From UBA6080 sp964607515 (GTDB taxonomy: Bacteria > Fermentibacterota > Fermentibacteria > Fermentibacterales > JCC-6): a stretch of DNA of 50,157 nt. The notes beneath the pieces are model-generated. The model did no database searches. It saw only the letters and a program-made list of their open reading frames with translations, and was not told the DNA's origin. Shown here piece after piece: positions 8,495 through 17,687 of this stretch (the first letter of the stretch is position 1; each line of letters opens with the position of its first letter). Both the position numbers and the translations under genes were made by a program. Where the stretch lies: positions 1 through 50,157 of the forward strand of contig CAZSKU010000020.1 in NCBI GenBank assembly GCA_964607515.1, read 5' to 3'.

Positions 8495-10368
8495 TCGGGC
8501 AGTAGCCCCTGTGCCCTGTACAGGTCATCAGGCTCCCCGCTCATCCCGTACTCCCTGACCCCGAAACGCGCCAGGGGGGGCGCCCCTTCGATGGACGAAA
8601 GGAGAAGTGCAAGGCCTGCCCCCATGCCGGTGTCCGCGTCATGGTCCTCGTAGGTGGCCAGAAGCCTGAAGGGAAGGAGGGTTTTCACGAAGGACTCGGC
8701 CAGGGCGTTAGGCGCGCTCACCGCGAAGACCCTTGCCGATACGCCCCTTCCGGCCAGTATATCCCTGACCGACAGCGCCCGGTGGCACATCGGTCCCATG
8801 GCCAGCAGGGCGATGTCCTTTCCATCCCGGAGCATGTCGGGCCTGCCGAAGACGAACTTGTAGTCATCCCCGAAGAAGGGTTTCCCGTCCTCCCGGGTGA
8901 TCACCGGCTGGGCGGACCTGCCCATGGCGATGAAGAAGTTCCCGGGATGCATCGCGGCGAACCTCACCACCCGGTCCGTCTGGTTGGGGTCCGCCGGCAC
9001 CACGGTGAAGAAATTGTACAGCGCCCGCATGAGCCCCACGTACTTGACGCAGTGATGGGTCTTGCCGTCGGGACCTACGTCCAGGCCGCAATGGGTGGCC
9101 ACCACCTTCAGGTTGGTGTGGTTGATGTCGTTGAGCCTGTGCTGGTTGAAGGCCTCGTCGGCGGCGAAGACTCCGAAGTCCGCCCAGAAGACCACCCGGT
9201 CCGACAGGGAGGCCCCCCCGGCGGCGCTGGCGGTGTTGTGCTCCATGATGCCGCACTGGAAGTGGTATGCCGGGAATTCCCGGGCGAAGGCCGAGGTCTT
9301 CACGCTGCCGGCCAGGTCGCAGTCGAAGACGAGAGGCGGGTCGTCGGAGTTGGCCCGGGCCAGGTCCAGCAGGGCCGCCCCCCAGGCGCTCCGGTTGTCT
9401 CCCCTGTGGTCCGGAGGGTAGGCGGCGGGCCTGCCCTGGTGCGCCAGGACATGGTACCGAGGCTCGCACGGGAAGGCGAGGCCCGGGGTTCCCGATTCCC
9501 TCCGGGCTTTCAGATGCCCGATCCTGTTCTCCAGACCCAGTTCCGCAAGAGCCCTTTCCAGCTCGTCCGGTCTGGGCGCCCTGCCGTGGTACTCCGGGTC
9601 GTTCTCCATGAAGGAGACGCCCTTGCCCATCACCGTTTCGGCGATGACCAGCCTGGGGGCCTTCTGCCCCGAAGGCTTCAGGGCTTCGTACAGCGCCCTG
9701 AGGTCGTGGCCGTCCACGGATGCCACCTCCCAGCCGCTTGCCAGGAACTCCGCCCGATGGTTCACGGGCATGATGTCCTCGGTTTTTCCCGAGATCTGAA
9801 GCCGGTTGCAGTCCACGATGCAGGTTAGGTTTGAAAGACCGAACTTGGCGGCGAACCTGCGGGCCTCGCTGATCTGGCCCTTCTGCTGTTCGCCGTCGCC
9901 GGTCACCACCCAGACGTGGTTGCCGTAACCGAGGCTTCTGTCCGCCAGGGCCATGCCCGCCCCGGCGCTCAACCCCTGCCCCAGGTTTCCGGAGGTGAGT
10001 TCGATTCCCGGAACGTGTCTCTCCACATGGCCCTCGAAGCTGCTTCCCGCCTGCCGGAAACCTACAAGGGCGTCCTCGAGGCAGATGAACCCGAGCCTGC
10101 CCAGCACCGAGTAGACCCCGGGGGATACGTGTCCGTGGCTCACCACGATCCTGTCCCTGCCCCGGGCGCAGGGGTTCTTGGGATTCACCGACGCCTGGCT
10201 CCAGAGCAGGGCCAGAATCTCCACGCTGCTCATTGAGCCTCCGGGGTGTCCGCTGCCGGCAAGGGCGGTCATGTGGAGTATGTCTCCCCGGGCTTCCAGA
10301 CAGAGCCGCCTCAGCTGGGTCTCGGTGTCGGAAGGCAGCTCCGGCAGTCTGAAAAGGGTTCTTGTCAT
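8458..10368 (-). CDS. tkt: Transketolase
   Basis: This 636-residue single-chain transketolase moves two-carbon ketol units between sugar phosphates in the non-oxidative pentose phosphate pathway. The N-terminal SGHPGGSMSS and the thiamine diphosphate/magnesium motif starting GDGEQQKG (from residue 157) are clear; the central domain has the conserved glutamate in GIMEHN and the C-terminal domain has FGVREYGMSGEPDDL. The start is ATG 10368, overlapping the FTCD stop by four bases (ATGA), so it is the downstream partner of that gene. The 3' end overlaps the convergent reductase. Full-length rather than split into two subunits. Confidence 0.95.
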   Translation of the reverse strand: MTRTLFRLPELPSDTETQLRRLCLEARGDILHMTALAGSGHPGGSMSSVEILALLWSQASVNPKNPCARGRDRIVVSHGHVSPGVYSVLGRLGFICLEDALVGFRQAGSSFEGHVERHVPGIELTSGNLGQGLSAGAGMALADRSLGYGNHVWVVTGDGEQQKGQISEARRFAAKFGLSNLTCIVDCNRLQISGKTEDIMPVNHRAEFLASGWEVASVDGHDLRALYEALKPSGQKAPRLVIAETVMGKGVSFMENDPEYHGRAPRPDELERALAELGLENRIGHLKARRESGTPGLAFPCEPRYHVLAHQGRPAAYPPDHRGDNRSAWGAALLDLARANSDDPPLVFDCDLAGSVKTSAFAREFPAYHFQCGIMEHNTASAAGGASLSDRVVFWADFGVFAADEAFNQHRLNDINHTNLKVVATHCGLDVGPDGKTHHCVKYVGLMRALYNFFTVVPADPNQTDRVVRFAAMHPGNFFIAMGRSAQPVITREDGKPFFGDDYKFVFGRPDMLRDGKDIALLAMGPMCHRALSVRDILAGRGVSARVFAVSAPNALAESFVKTLLPFRLLATYEDHDADTGMGAGLALLLSSIEGAPPLARFGVREYGMSGEPDDLYRAQGLLPDQVAEALAARLG

Positions 10369-12074
10369 TCCTGCTCTTCCCCGGGCGCCCGGCCCTTTTC
10401 CAGTGACGCCATCACCTTCGCCAGGGTTCCTGAGGAGGTTTTCACGGTTTCCTCCAGAAGCCCCAGAGCCTCGGCCTTCACCGAATCACGGTAATTCGGG
10501 TCCTCTACTTCGCCCAGGTTTATCAGTACGTTCAGGCAGGCCCCCTCGGCGGCGGTCCTGGCGGCGGAAGCGGCCACTCCGGCGTCGCTTGCCGAAGCCT
10601 GCATTCCCCTCTCCGCCACCGCGTCCGCCATGACGGCGGTTTCCCGGGACAGTCTGAGAACCCTCAGGGGAACCTCCACCGCCTCCCGGATCGCCGACTG
10701 GACGTCCCCGCCGGACCTTGCGGCCTCCATCCATCCGTTGAAGGCCCTGGTGTCGTCGTCTATGGCCGCCAGCAGGCTCTCCTTTATCTCCTGGGCCCTG
10801 GGGGCGATCCGGCGCATCTCCTCCCACGAATCCCTGTAGTTCCTGTTCTTCACGGTGAGGTTCGCCACCATGGAAACCAGGGCCGATGCCAGGGAGCCCG
10901 CCAGGGCGGCGGCGCTGCCTCCCCCCGGAGCCGGGGAGTCGGTGGAGAGCTGGTCGCAGAAGTCGCGGCAGGTGGAGCCGGAGAGGTTCACCGAGTCGTC
11001 GCATACCATGTACTCGATGATCTTTTCCCGGGGTTCGAAGGGAGCCACGTCCCGGAGCCCCATGCTCCGGACGGCGATCTCCACCAGATCCCTCTCCGGA
11101 AGGCCGGTGGTGACAGCCTGCTTGCCAACCCCGGAGAGCCCTGCGTTCTGCTTCTCGAGGTAGAACCGGCCGGCGTCGAGCATGGAGGAGAGGGGAACCA
11201 GCCCCACTATCTCGCTGCCGGTGACTACGCCCCCGAGCTTTTCGACCTCGGCCCTGGTCACCTCGAAGGCCGTGTGGAGCGGTGTGACGGAGATGTCCGT
11301 GAGGTTCATGGTGACCTGGGATGTGCAGTACTCCTCTATGTACCAGCCGGTGGCCTTGCAGCAGTCCAGGAGGCCCTTGTTGTGGATCTTCCCGCCCTTT
11401 TCGTCCCTGGCGAACTTCCAGTCCCGGGTGCGGGCTGGTCGGCCGCTGTCCCGGATGGTGAGGGCCACTTCCCTGGCTATGGAGGTGTCCCTGCTGTTCA
11501 CGTTGACGTTGTACGCGATCAGGAAATTCCGGGCCCCGATGGTGCAGACACCTGTTCTGGCCACCCGGTCGTCCCAGCGGTCGGGTCCGAAGTCGGGTTT
11601 CCATTCCTCCCGGCCCAGCTTGTCTTTCAGGGCCTCGTACTCCCCAGCCCTTATGTCAGGCAGCTTTCTCAGTTTGTCCCTGAAGGAGGCGTACTCGTAA
11701 AGGTACACGGGAATCCCCAGTTCCCGTCCCACCCGTTCCCCCAGACGCCTGGCCAGGTCCACGCAGTCGTCCATGCTCATGCCGCTGACCGGAACGAAGG
11801 GGCACACGTCCGTGGCGCCGTGCCTGGGATGGGCTCCCTTCTGCACCCTCATGTCTATGAGCCGACCAGCCCTCTCTATGAGCCGGAAGGCGGACTCCAT
11901 GACCGCCTCGGGTTCCCCGGCGATGGTAATCACCGTGCGGTTGGTGGCGGCTCCGGGGTCCACGTCGAGGACCGAGGCCCCCTTCACCGCGGCAGCCTTC
12001 ACCACCTCGTCAATGACGCTTCTGTTCCTGCCTTCGGATATGTTGGGGACGCATTCGACGATCCTGCGGGACAT
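10365..12074 (-). CDS. ftcD: Bifunctional glutamate formimidoyltransferase / formimidoyl-THF cyclodeaminase
   Basis: The protein (569 residues) is a fusion. Residues 1-320 are the formiminotransferase, with VECVPNISEGR at the start and the histidine motif HPRHGATDVCPF (H82, H85). Residues 363-565 are the helical cyclodeaminase, with PAPGGGSAAALAGSLA near 381-396. Together they move the formimino group of formiminoglutamate, the end product of histidine breakdown, onto tetrahydrofolate and release ammonia to give methenyl-THF. The start ATG 12074 has GGAGGAGTG immediately before it; the longer open frame has no ribosome site. It leads a two-gene operon with transketolase. HutH is encoded separately at 35439. 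Confidence 0.95.
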   Translation of the reverse strand: MSRRIVECVPNISEGRNRSVIDEVVKAAAVKGASVLDVDPGAATNRTVITIAGEPEAVMESAFRLIERAGRLIDMRVQKGAHPRHGATDVCPFVPVSGMSMDDCVDLARRLGERVGRELGIPVYLYEYASFRDKLRKLPDIRAGEYEALKDKLGREEWKPDFGPDRWDDRVARTGVCTIGARNFLIAYNVNVNSRDTSIAREVALTIRDSGRPARTRDWKFARDEKGGKIHNKGLLDCCKATGWYIEEYCTSQVTMNLTDISVTPLHTAFEVTRAEVEKLGGVVTGSEIVGLVPLSSMLDAGRFYLEKQNAGLSGVGKQAVTTGLPERDLVEIAVRSMGLRDVAPFEPREKIIEYMVCDDSVNLSGSTCRDFCDQLSTDSPAPGGGSAAALAGSLASALVSMVANLTVKNRNYRDSWEEMRRIAPRAQEIKESLLAAIDDDTRAFNGWMEAARSGGDVQSAIREAVEVPLRVLRLSRETAVMADAVAERGMQASASDAGVAASAARTAAEGACLNVLINLGEVEDPNYRDSVKAEALGLLEETVKTSSGTLAKVMASLEKGRAPGEEQE

Positions 12075-12120
12075 CACTCCTCCATGAAGGGGAAAGGGTT
12101 TCCTCTTTGTCTGAATTGGA

Positions 12121-12133
12121 CTATGAAACATAG
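12121..12133. promoter_or_regulatory. Short palindrome in the divergent ftcD / GH84 gap
   Basis: CTATG-AAA-CATAG is a perfect 5-base inverted repeat, extendable with one mismatch to GGACTATG / CATAGGAC. It sits in the 121-base gap between the two divergent starts, where a shared operator would be expected. No match to a known regulator site is claimed. Confidence 0.2.
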
Positions 12134-12195
12134 GACAACCGACCGCTCGCAACCAACCGGTGCCGGCTCAAACCCGCTCGAAGGGAGCCCCGAAA

Positions 12196-13365
12196 GTGTA
12201 CGGCGTGGTGGAAGGGTTCTACGGAAGGCCCTATACCCCGGAGATGCGGCGGGCGATCATCCGGGCCCTCTCCGGGTCCGGCGGCCCGATTTACCTTTAC
12301 GCCCCGAAGGACGACCCCCATCACAGGATCCGCTGGCGGGAGCCCCGACCCGAGGGGGAGTGGGAGTCCCTGGCGGCAGTGATCAGGGAGGCCGGCGAAG
12401 CCGGGGTCGGGTTCTGGTACGGCCTCAGTCCCTGGGGTTTCACAGGGTCCGATGACTTCGCCGCCGGAAGGATCCTGGACAGGGCCGCCTCCGGGGGGGC
12501 CGCCGGGCTGTGTCTGCTGTTCGACGACATTCCCTCGAAGGCCTCGGGAGAGCTGGCGGAGAAACAGCTCGAGTTCGCCCGGAAAGCCGTCCGGGGAATC
12601 GGACTGCCGGTGATGGCGTGTCCCACGGTCTACTGCCGGGAGTTCACCCGGGACAACCCCGGAGCGATGGAGTACCTGGAGGCCTGGAGGCGGGACGTTG
12701 ATCCAGACTGGCTGGTCCTCTGGACGGGGCCCGGGGTGGTGAGCCGGGAGCTGTCCGGACTGGAGGAGGCCCGGAACCTTCTGGGGAGACCCCCGGTGAT
12801 CTGGGACAACCTGCTGGCCGATGACTACTGCCTGAGAAGGGTTTACCTCGGTCCCCTCGCGGGCAGGGCATCACCGGGAACACCGTGGCTTCTGAACCCC
12901 TCCCGGATTTTCCCGGTCGCCCTTCACGGAGTGATGGAGCTTCGGGCGGCGGTGACCGGGAGAGTCGAATGGCCCGAGGAGCTGGGTCCGAGGGTTTCCG
13001 GCTGGAATCTGCTGAAGTGTTTCCATTACAGCCCATGGGAGCCCTCTCCAGAGGGAGCCGCCATCCTTGAGGACCTGGCGGGAGCCCTGAAAGGCCGGGG
13101 TGTGAAGAAGTGCCTGGCCTGGCTCGACCGGGCGGTAAAGGAGATGGATGAGTTCAGCGGGTGTCTGGCAGGCATTCCGGGAGGATGGGACCTTCACCCC
13201 GTTGCCATGGACACCGCCAGAAGCCTCTCCATCTGGCGCCGGGCTCTCCGCGCCGACCCGCCCTCCTCGCGCCGGGCCCTGCTGCACTATCTTATGCATG
13301 AGAGGCTTCCCTACGAGAACCCCTTGACCGCATCGGCCGCAAATCCTCCGGAGGAAATCCCTTGA
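12196..13365 (+). CDS. GH84-type beta-N-acetylglucosaminidase (O-GlcNAcase-like)
   Basis: Glycoside hydrolase family 84 removes GlcNAc from glycans or proteins by substrate-assisted catalysis. Visible signatures are GVVEGFYGRPYTP at the N-terminus, YLYAPKDDPHHR with WREP, the adjacent catalytic aspartates in LLFDDIP (D110, D111), WTGPGVV (about 177-182) and IWDN (about 202-205). Start GTG 12196 follows AAGGGAG by eight bases; the GTG at 12160 lacks a ribosome site. From this start the 389-residue protein has no signal peptide and is just the catalytic domain plus a short helical tail, unlike large secreted bacterial GH84 enzymes. The stop overlaps thyX by four bases. Likely substrate: intracellular amino-sugar, but a protein target cannot be excluded. 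Confidence 0.85.
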   Translation: MYGVVEGFYGRPYTPEMRRAIIRALSGSGGPIYLYAPKDDPHHRIRWREPRPEGEWESLAAVIREAGEAGVGFWYGLSPWGFTGSDDFAAGRILDRAASGGAAGLCLLFDDIPSKASGELAEKQLEFARKAVRGIGLPVMACPTVYCREFTRDNPGAMEYLEAWRRDVDPDWLVLWTGPGVVSRELSGLEEARNLLGRPPVIWDNLLADDYCLRRVYLGPLAGRASPGTPWLLNPSRIFPVALHGVMELRAAVTGRVEWPEELGPRVSGWNLLKCFHYSPWEPSPEGAAILEDLAGALKGRGVKKCLAWLDRAVKEMDEFSGCLAGIPGGWDLHPVAMDTARSLSIWRRALRADPPSSRRALLHYLMHERLPYENPLTASAANPPEEIP

Positions 13366-14624
13366 AAGTCATACTAGCCGGCTTCAATACCGACCGCGAA
13401 GCTGCCTCCGCCACCCCGGAAACCATCAGCGCCGCCTACGCCAGGATCAGCCGGGATCCCTCGCCGGTGGACAGGCTGCGGAGCGAATCAGCCCGGGAGG
13501 TGGAGAGCGCCCGGGAGTCCAACCGGAGGATCGTGTTCCAGTACGGCCACGGATCCGTGGCGGAGCACGCGGTTTTCAACCTGGACGTACTCGGTGTTTC
13601 CCGGCTGGCCATGGAGGCGGTGCAGTCTTTCCGGCTGGCCAGTTTCACGGAGAAATCGCAGCGCTACATAAAGATCGGCGAGGACTGGCACCTTCCCGAA
13701 GAAGCCGCCGATCCGGGCCCCTTCCGGGAAACGGTTCAGAGGCTTTTCGAAGGTTACCGGGAGCTCCTCCGAAGGCTGGCCGACGCCGGCAACGACCGGG
13801 GATCCGCCCGGGAGGACGCCAGGTACCTGCTTCCCCTGGCCGCCACGAGCCAGATGGGCATGACGGTGAACGCCCGGGAACTGGAACACATGATCCGCCG
13901 GCTCCGGGCGCACCCCCTGGCGGAGGTCCGCCGGCTGGCCGAGCATCTGTTCACCGCAGTGGAGCCCGTGGCGCCCTCCCTGCTGCTTTTCACCTCCCCT
14001 GCGCCGGTGGACGGCTTTGCCCATGTTCAGCCGGACCCCTGGTCCGGGGGAGAGGTGGACCTCTTGGAGTGCGACGGCGATCGGCGGGTGGAGGAGTGGC
14101 TGAAAGCCGTCTTCGGGCCCATGGAGCCTTCTGAGCTGTTTCGGCGGGTATACGGCGATCTGGGAGTGCACGACGCGCCGCCCCGGGCATGGGAGCTGTT
14201 CAGGGCCGACTTCTCGCTGACCCTCTCGGCCACGGCCTACGCCCAGTTGAAGAGACACAGGATGTCCACACAGCTGGTTTCAAGGTACGACACCGATCTG
14301 GGGTTCACGGTTCCCCCCTCGGTCCGCTCCGCCGGACTTGACAGCTTCTTCTCGGAGCTGGCCGCGGCCGCCGGGGAAGCCGCCGACCGGCTGGGGACGT
14401 CGTACCTGTTCACCAACGCCCACCGGCGGAAGGCGAGGCTGGTCATGAACGGCCGGGAGCTGTACCACTTCGGCAGGCTGAGGGACGATGAGCACGCCCA
14501 GTGGGACATTCGCGGACTGGCCGGGAAAATGCTGGCGCTGGCCAGGGAAAGGGCTCCCCTAACCATGGCGCTGGCCTGCGGCAAGTCCCGCTGGAAGGAA
14601 GTCAGGGAAGGGTCAGGTATATGA
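13362..14624 (+). CDS. thyX: Tandem (two-domain) ThyX-type flavin-dependent thymidylate synthase
   Basis: ThyX methylates dUMP to dTMP with FAD and methylene-THF. This 420-residue protein contains two ThyX-like halves. The first has HGSVAEHAVF (63-72), a partial signature RLASFTEKSQR (91-101) lacking the RHR part, and NARELEHMIR. The second has RHRMSTQLVSR (298-308), then NGRELYHFGRL and an AQWDIR segment. Ordinary ThyX is about 220-250 residues and tetrameric; two-domain forms are known from some bacteria, for example chlamydiae. TTG 13362 follows GGAGGAAA and overlaps the GH84 stop by four bases. The protein overlaps the next convergent gene by 23 bases. Confidence 0.87.
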   Translation: MKVILAGFNTDREAASATPETISAAYARISRDPSPVDRLRSESAREVESARESNRRIVFQYGHGSVAEHAVFNLDVLGVSRLAMEAVQSFRLASFTEKSQRYIKIGEDWHLPEEAADPGPFRETVQRLFEGYRELLRRLADAGNDRGSAREDARYLLPLAATSQMGMTVNARELEHMIRRLRAHPLAEVRRLAEHLFTAVEPVAPSLLLFTSPAPVDGFAHVQPDPWSGGEVDLLECDGDRRVEEWLKAVFGPMEPSELFRRVYGDLGVHDAPPRAWELFRADFSLTLSATAYAQLKRHRMSTQLVSRYDTDLGFTVPPSVRSAGLDSFFSELAAAAGEAADRLGTSYLFTNAHRRKARLVMNGRELYHFGRLRDDEHAQWDIRGLAGKMLALARERAPLTMALACGKSRWKEVREGSGI

Positions 14625-17439
14625 TCCTCGGGCGCCCTGCGCCTTCCCCCTCGAACCTCGGAGTCAGTCTGAGCCTGACGGCGCCGGGGGTCGGGCCGGC
14701 GTCGGCCCGCCAGTTCCAGGTGAAGCTTCCGTTGTAGGCTCCGCCCCGAAGCCCGGCCAGCTGGCCGGCGACCGCGGCGGGTCTCCAGGTACCCCCTCCG
14801 TCGAGGCTGAAATGCACCGCCAGGTCCACGGTTCTGCCGGATGGATCGACAATTTCGTAACTGATTTCGGCCCGGCCGGTCTGCCGGCCGCTGGAGGCCA
14901 TCCCCGCCCGGACCACCTCCGGAAGGTTCTGGTTGTCCAGGGCGATGGGGCCCGTTTCCATGCTGAAGACGCTGTCCCGGTCCATGGCCACCAGCCTTAT
15001 CTCCAGATCTGAAAGCCTGTCCGAAGGAAGGTCCTGACTGCTGTTCCAGTACAGAACCGAGGAGTACTCCGCCGGACCGAAGGGCCCCGGGTTCACTACC
15101 CCGGCGGCGGGAATCCACCTGTTCTCCCCGATGCTCCTGTACTGCAGGCCCAGAGTCACCCGGTCGCCCTCCGGGTCGGAGAGGCTGAAACTCACCGGGA
15201 CCATGCCCCTGAATAGCGAGTAGCTCTGAGGGGACAGAATGGAGGCAATCGGGGCGTGGTTGTTGTCCAGCCGGAAGGGCGAAGAGGGGACCGCGATTCC
15301 GGGCCCGTCCCCCGAAGGGGTTCCCCGGAATCTCACTCCCTCGCCGTCGAATGCCGGAAGGTCCGTTTCGGACAGCCATAGCACGGAGTAGCTGTAGTTG
15401 GAGGCTCCAGATTCATCCGGTCCGGAAACGGTTGCAGGAAGCCAGGTGGCGCCGCCGTCGGTCGTGTACTCGTACTTCACGTCCAGGGGATCAATCCCGG
15501 GATCGGAAAGGGACACCATCATTCTCACGTCGCCGCCGGCCCTGTAGGCCGGCGCGACCACCCGGGCCTCGGGGGCTCTGCCGTCCAGGGAGACCAGTTC
15601 CTCCAGCACAAACCAAGGCCCGGGCTTCGAATCGGCGGCCCTGATCCTGACCATCACCGAATCAAGCTCCGCAGGGTCCACGTCCCTTCCGGAGCTCCAG
15701 TCGAAGGGCTCTCCGTAGAACCAGGGCTCGATGGAAAGGGTGGATCCGGTGAGATGCATGGTGTTCCAGCTCTCGCCCCCGTTCGTGGAGAACTGGGCCT
15801 GGATCTGAACGATGTCGCCCTCCGGGTCCTCCAGGGAGTAGGTGAACGAGAATCTTCCGTCCCCCAGGGCCTCCGGGGCATGCACCAGGATTACCGGGGG
15901 GACGTTGTTGTCAACCTGGAAAATCCCGGACGTGCCGCACTCCCCGGGACTGGACGACAGCATGGGAGTCACCTTCACCGCCACCTGGCGCTCGGTCCTG
16001 TGGGGAAGGTCCGCTTCGGTGTGCCAGACCAGGGATCCCTGGCCCCGGGTGAAATTTTCGGTCCGGGTCCACGAGTATCCGGCGTCCACCGAGTAGAAGA
16101 GTGAAACTCCGGTCTGGCCGGCGCCCTGTACGGAGTAGGGGACTGTCACGTCTCCGGACTGCCGTGATTCGATGGAGCCCACGGTTGCCACCGGCAGCGA
16201 AGCGCCCCCGGGCGTTCCGGAGTTGCTGCGATCTCCCAGGGGCAGGGTCCAGAGATCGGGCTCGGAGCCGGCGGCCTGAAGGGAGTAGGCGGTGATGGTG
16301 CCGTCGCTTCCCACCACCACCAGTTCCATCAGTCCGTCGCCGTTAAGGTCCCCGGCCACCGGAGCGAAGGCAATTCTGCCGGAATGCTGGAAAGGGAAGC
16401 CGGCAACCGGCTCTCCGTCGGCGTTCCAGGCATGGATCAGCCCCGATTCTGTGGCGGTCAGCACCGCCCTGCCACCGGCGGTGTTCAGGATGAGTGGCTG
16501 GAACGGAGCGGACTCGGAGGAGTTGGGCCATCGCCAGGTTCCCTCCAGGGAACCGTCGCTCTTCACCAGGTAGACCAGCCCGTCTATGGTGGCCACGGCC
16601 ACCTGAAGGCCCGATGAGCCAGATCTTGCCCGTCCCGCAGCCGCGGCCCCCCTCACGGGTCTTTCGTCGAGGTAATGGGGCCATCCCTGGATCTGCCTGC
16701 CCTGGGAGTTGAGGAGATTGAGCCTTCTGTTCTGGGTGGCGAACACCAGATCAGCCTGACCGTCGCCGTTAACGTCGGCGGATACGGGCGCAGTGCCCGC
16801 TGGGAATTGAAGGGTTACCGGCCAGCCCGGAAGGACTCCGCCGTCCCGGCCGACTACCGTCAGCATGGAGTTGTTCAGGGCGCAGACAAGTCCCCTGCCG
16901 CCTCCGCCGCCAAGGCTTATCTGAGTGGGCTGCCAGAGAAGCTGGGACTCCAGATCCAGCGGCCACCCCTGAACGGGGCTTCCCCCGGAGTCCAGCAGCC
17001 ACACCAGGCCGTCGCTGGTTCCCAGGGCGACCTCCTGAACCCCGTCGTCGTCCAGGTCCACACCGGATATCCCGGTGATGATGCTGCTGCCGGTGTTAAC
17101 GGGCCATCCCCGGGCTTCGGTTCCGGAGAGGTCCACCAGGTGCACCCTGCCGCGGTTGTCGCCGTAGGCCAGCATCCGGGCGCCCCCGGCGGCGGTTATC
17201 TCCGCGGGTCTCCAGGCCACGCCGCTCTCGGGAGAGAGGGGAAAGCCGGGCAGGGGTGCGCCGGACCGGTTCCATCCCCCAAGACCGCCCTCGCCCAGGG
17301 GCACCAGGAGGCACAGCCCTCCGGAGCCGTCAGGGAAAAGGTGAGCCCCGTCCCGGGCGATTCCGTCCAGGGGTGTGGACCACAAGGGCGCCATTCCCTG
17401 GATGGCCGCAAGGAACAGCGCAAAGGCCGATGAAATCAA
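14602..17439 (-). CDS. Large exported protein: FG-GAP/VCBS beta-propeller plus Ig-like modules
   Basis: From TTG 17439, six bases after GGAGG, the protein is 945 residues and begins with a short hydrophobic export signal (about 1-17). Residues about 20-430 hold repeated propeller blades, each with a GWP motif and a calcium-type acidic loop such as DVNGDGQADLV, DLDDDGVQEVA or DLNGDGLMELV. After about 445 come repeated beta-sandwich modules, each preceded by a hinge with DNN or DNQ (VDNNVPP, LDNNHAP, LDNQNLP) and containing a DPEGD element. No sorting domain or membrane anchor is visible at the C-terminus (ending IIYLTLP). The function is unknown; such architectures usually serve adhesion, surface display or ligand binding. 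Monocistronic, convergent with thyX. Confidence 0.82.
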   Translation of the reverse strand: MISSAFALFLAAIQGMAPLWSTPLDGIARDGAHLFPDGSGGLCLLVPLGEGGLGGWNRSGAPLPGFPLSPESGVAWRPAEITAAGGARMLAYGDNRGRVHLVDLSGTEARGWPVNTGSSIITGISGVDLDDDGVQEVALGTSDGLVWLLDSGGSPVQGWPLDLESQLLWQPTQISLGGGGGRGLVCALNNSMLTVVGRDGGVLPGWPVTLQFPAGTAPVSADVNGDGQADLVFATQNRRLNLLNSQGRQIQGWPHYLDERPVRGAAAAGRARSGSSGLQVAVATIDGLVYLVKSDGSLEGTWRWPNSSESAPFQPLILNTAGGRAVLTATESGLIHAWNADGEPVAGFPFQHSGRIAFAPVAGDLNGDGLMELVVVGSDGTITAYSLQAAGSEPDLWTLPLGDRSNSGTPGGASLPVATVGSIESRQSGDVTVPYSVQGAGQTGVSLFYSVDAGYSWTRTENFTRGQGSLVWHTEADLPHRTERQVAVKVTPMLSSSPGECGTSGIFQVDNNVPPVILVHAPEALGDGRFSFTYSLEDPEGDIVQIQAQFSTNGGESWNTMHLTGSTLSIEPWFYGEPFDWSSGRDVDPAELDSVMVRIRAADSKPGPWFVLEELVSLDGRAPEARVVAPAYRAGGDVRMMVSLSDPGIDPLDVKYEYTTDGGATWLPATVSGPDESGASNYSYSVLWLSETDLPAFDGEGVRFRGTPSGDGPGIAVPSSPFRLDNNHAPIASILSPQSYSLFRGMVPVSFSLSDPEGDRVTLGLQYRSIGENRWIPAAGVVNPGPFGPAEYSSVLYWNSSQDLPSDRLSDLEIRLVAMDRDSVFSMETGPIALDNQNLPEVVRAGMASSGRQTGRAEISYEIVDPSGRTVDLAVHFSLDGGGTWRPAAVAGQLAGLRGGAYNGSFTWNWRADAGPTPGAVRLRLTPRFEGEGAGRPRIIYLTLP

Positions 17440-17567
17440 TACTTGCCTCCAGTGTACCGGCCGGGAAATGGATACCGCCGGTGGCTGAAGAATAAAACCG
17501 GCGCCCGTCCGGGTCAAACATGGTCCCCTTTGCCCCGCTGCCCGGATCGCCGGCGGTATTCCGCGGA

Positions 17568-17596
17568 TTGACCGGGGAACAAACAGTGCCGATATT
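17568..17596 (+). promoter_or_regulatory. Candidate promoter for the trans-envelope machine operon
   Basis: TTGACC (17568-17573) and GATATT (17591-17596) are 17 bases apart, in the 248-base divergent gap between the exported propeller gene and the outer-membrane-like gene. The -35 matches five of six consensus bases and the -10 four of six. It lies about 90 bases before the start codon. Candidate only. Confidence 0.35.
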
Positions 17597-17687
17597 CACT
17601 ATCTACACTTAAGCTACAGGCATCAACCCGGACCAGTCTTATCCGGGTGTGCATACGCGAGGTCTCGAGGGACCCGGAAGGAGTCAT

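Noticed and set aside
8641..9828. Plus-strand frame of 395 codons
   Set aside because: It is antisense to transketolase, whose protein match is unambiguous.
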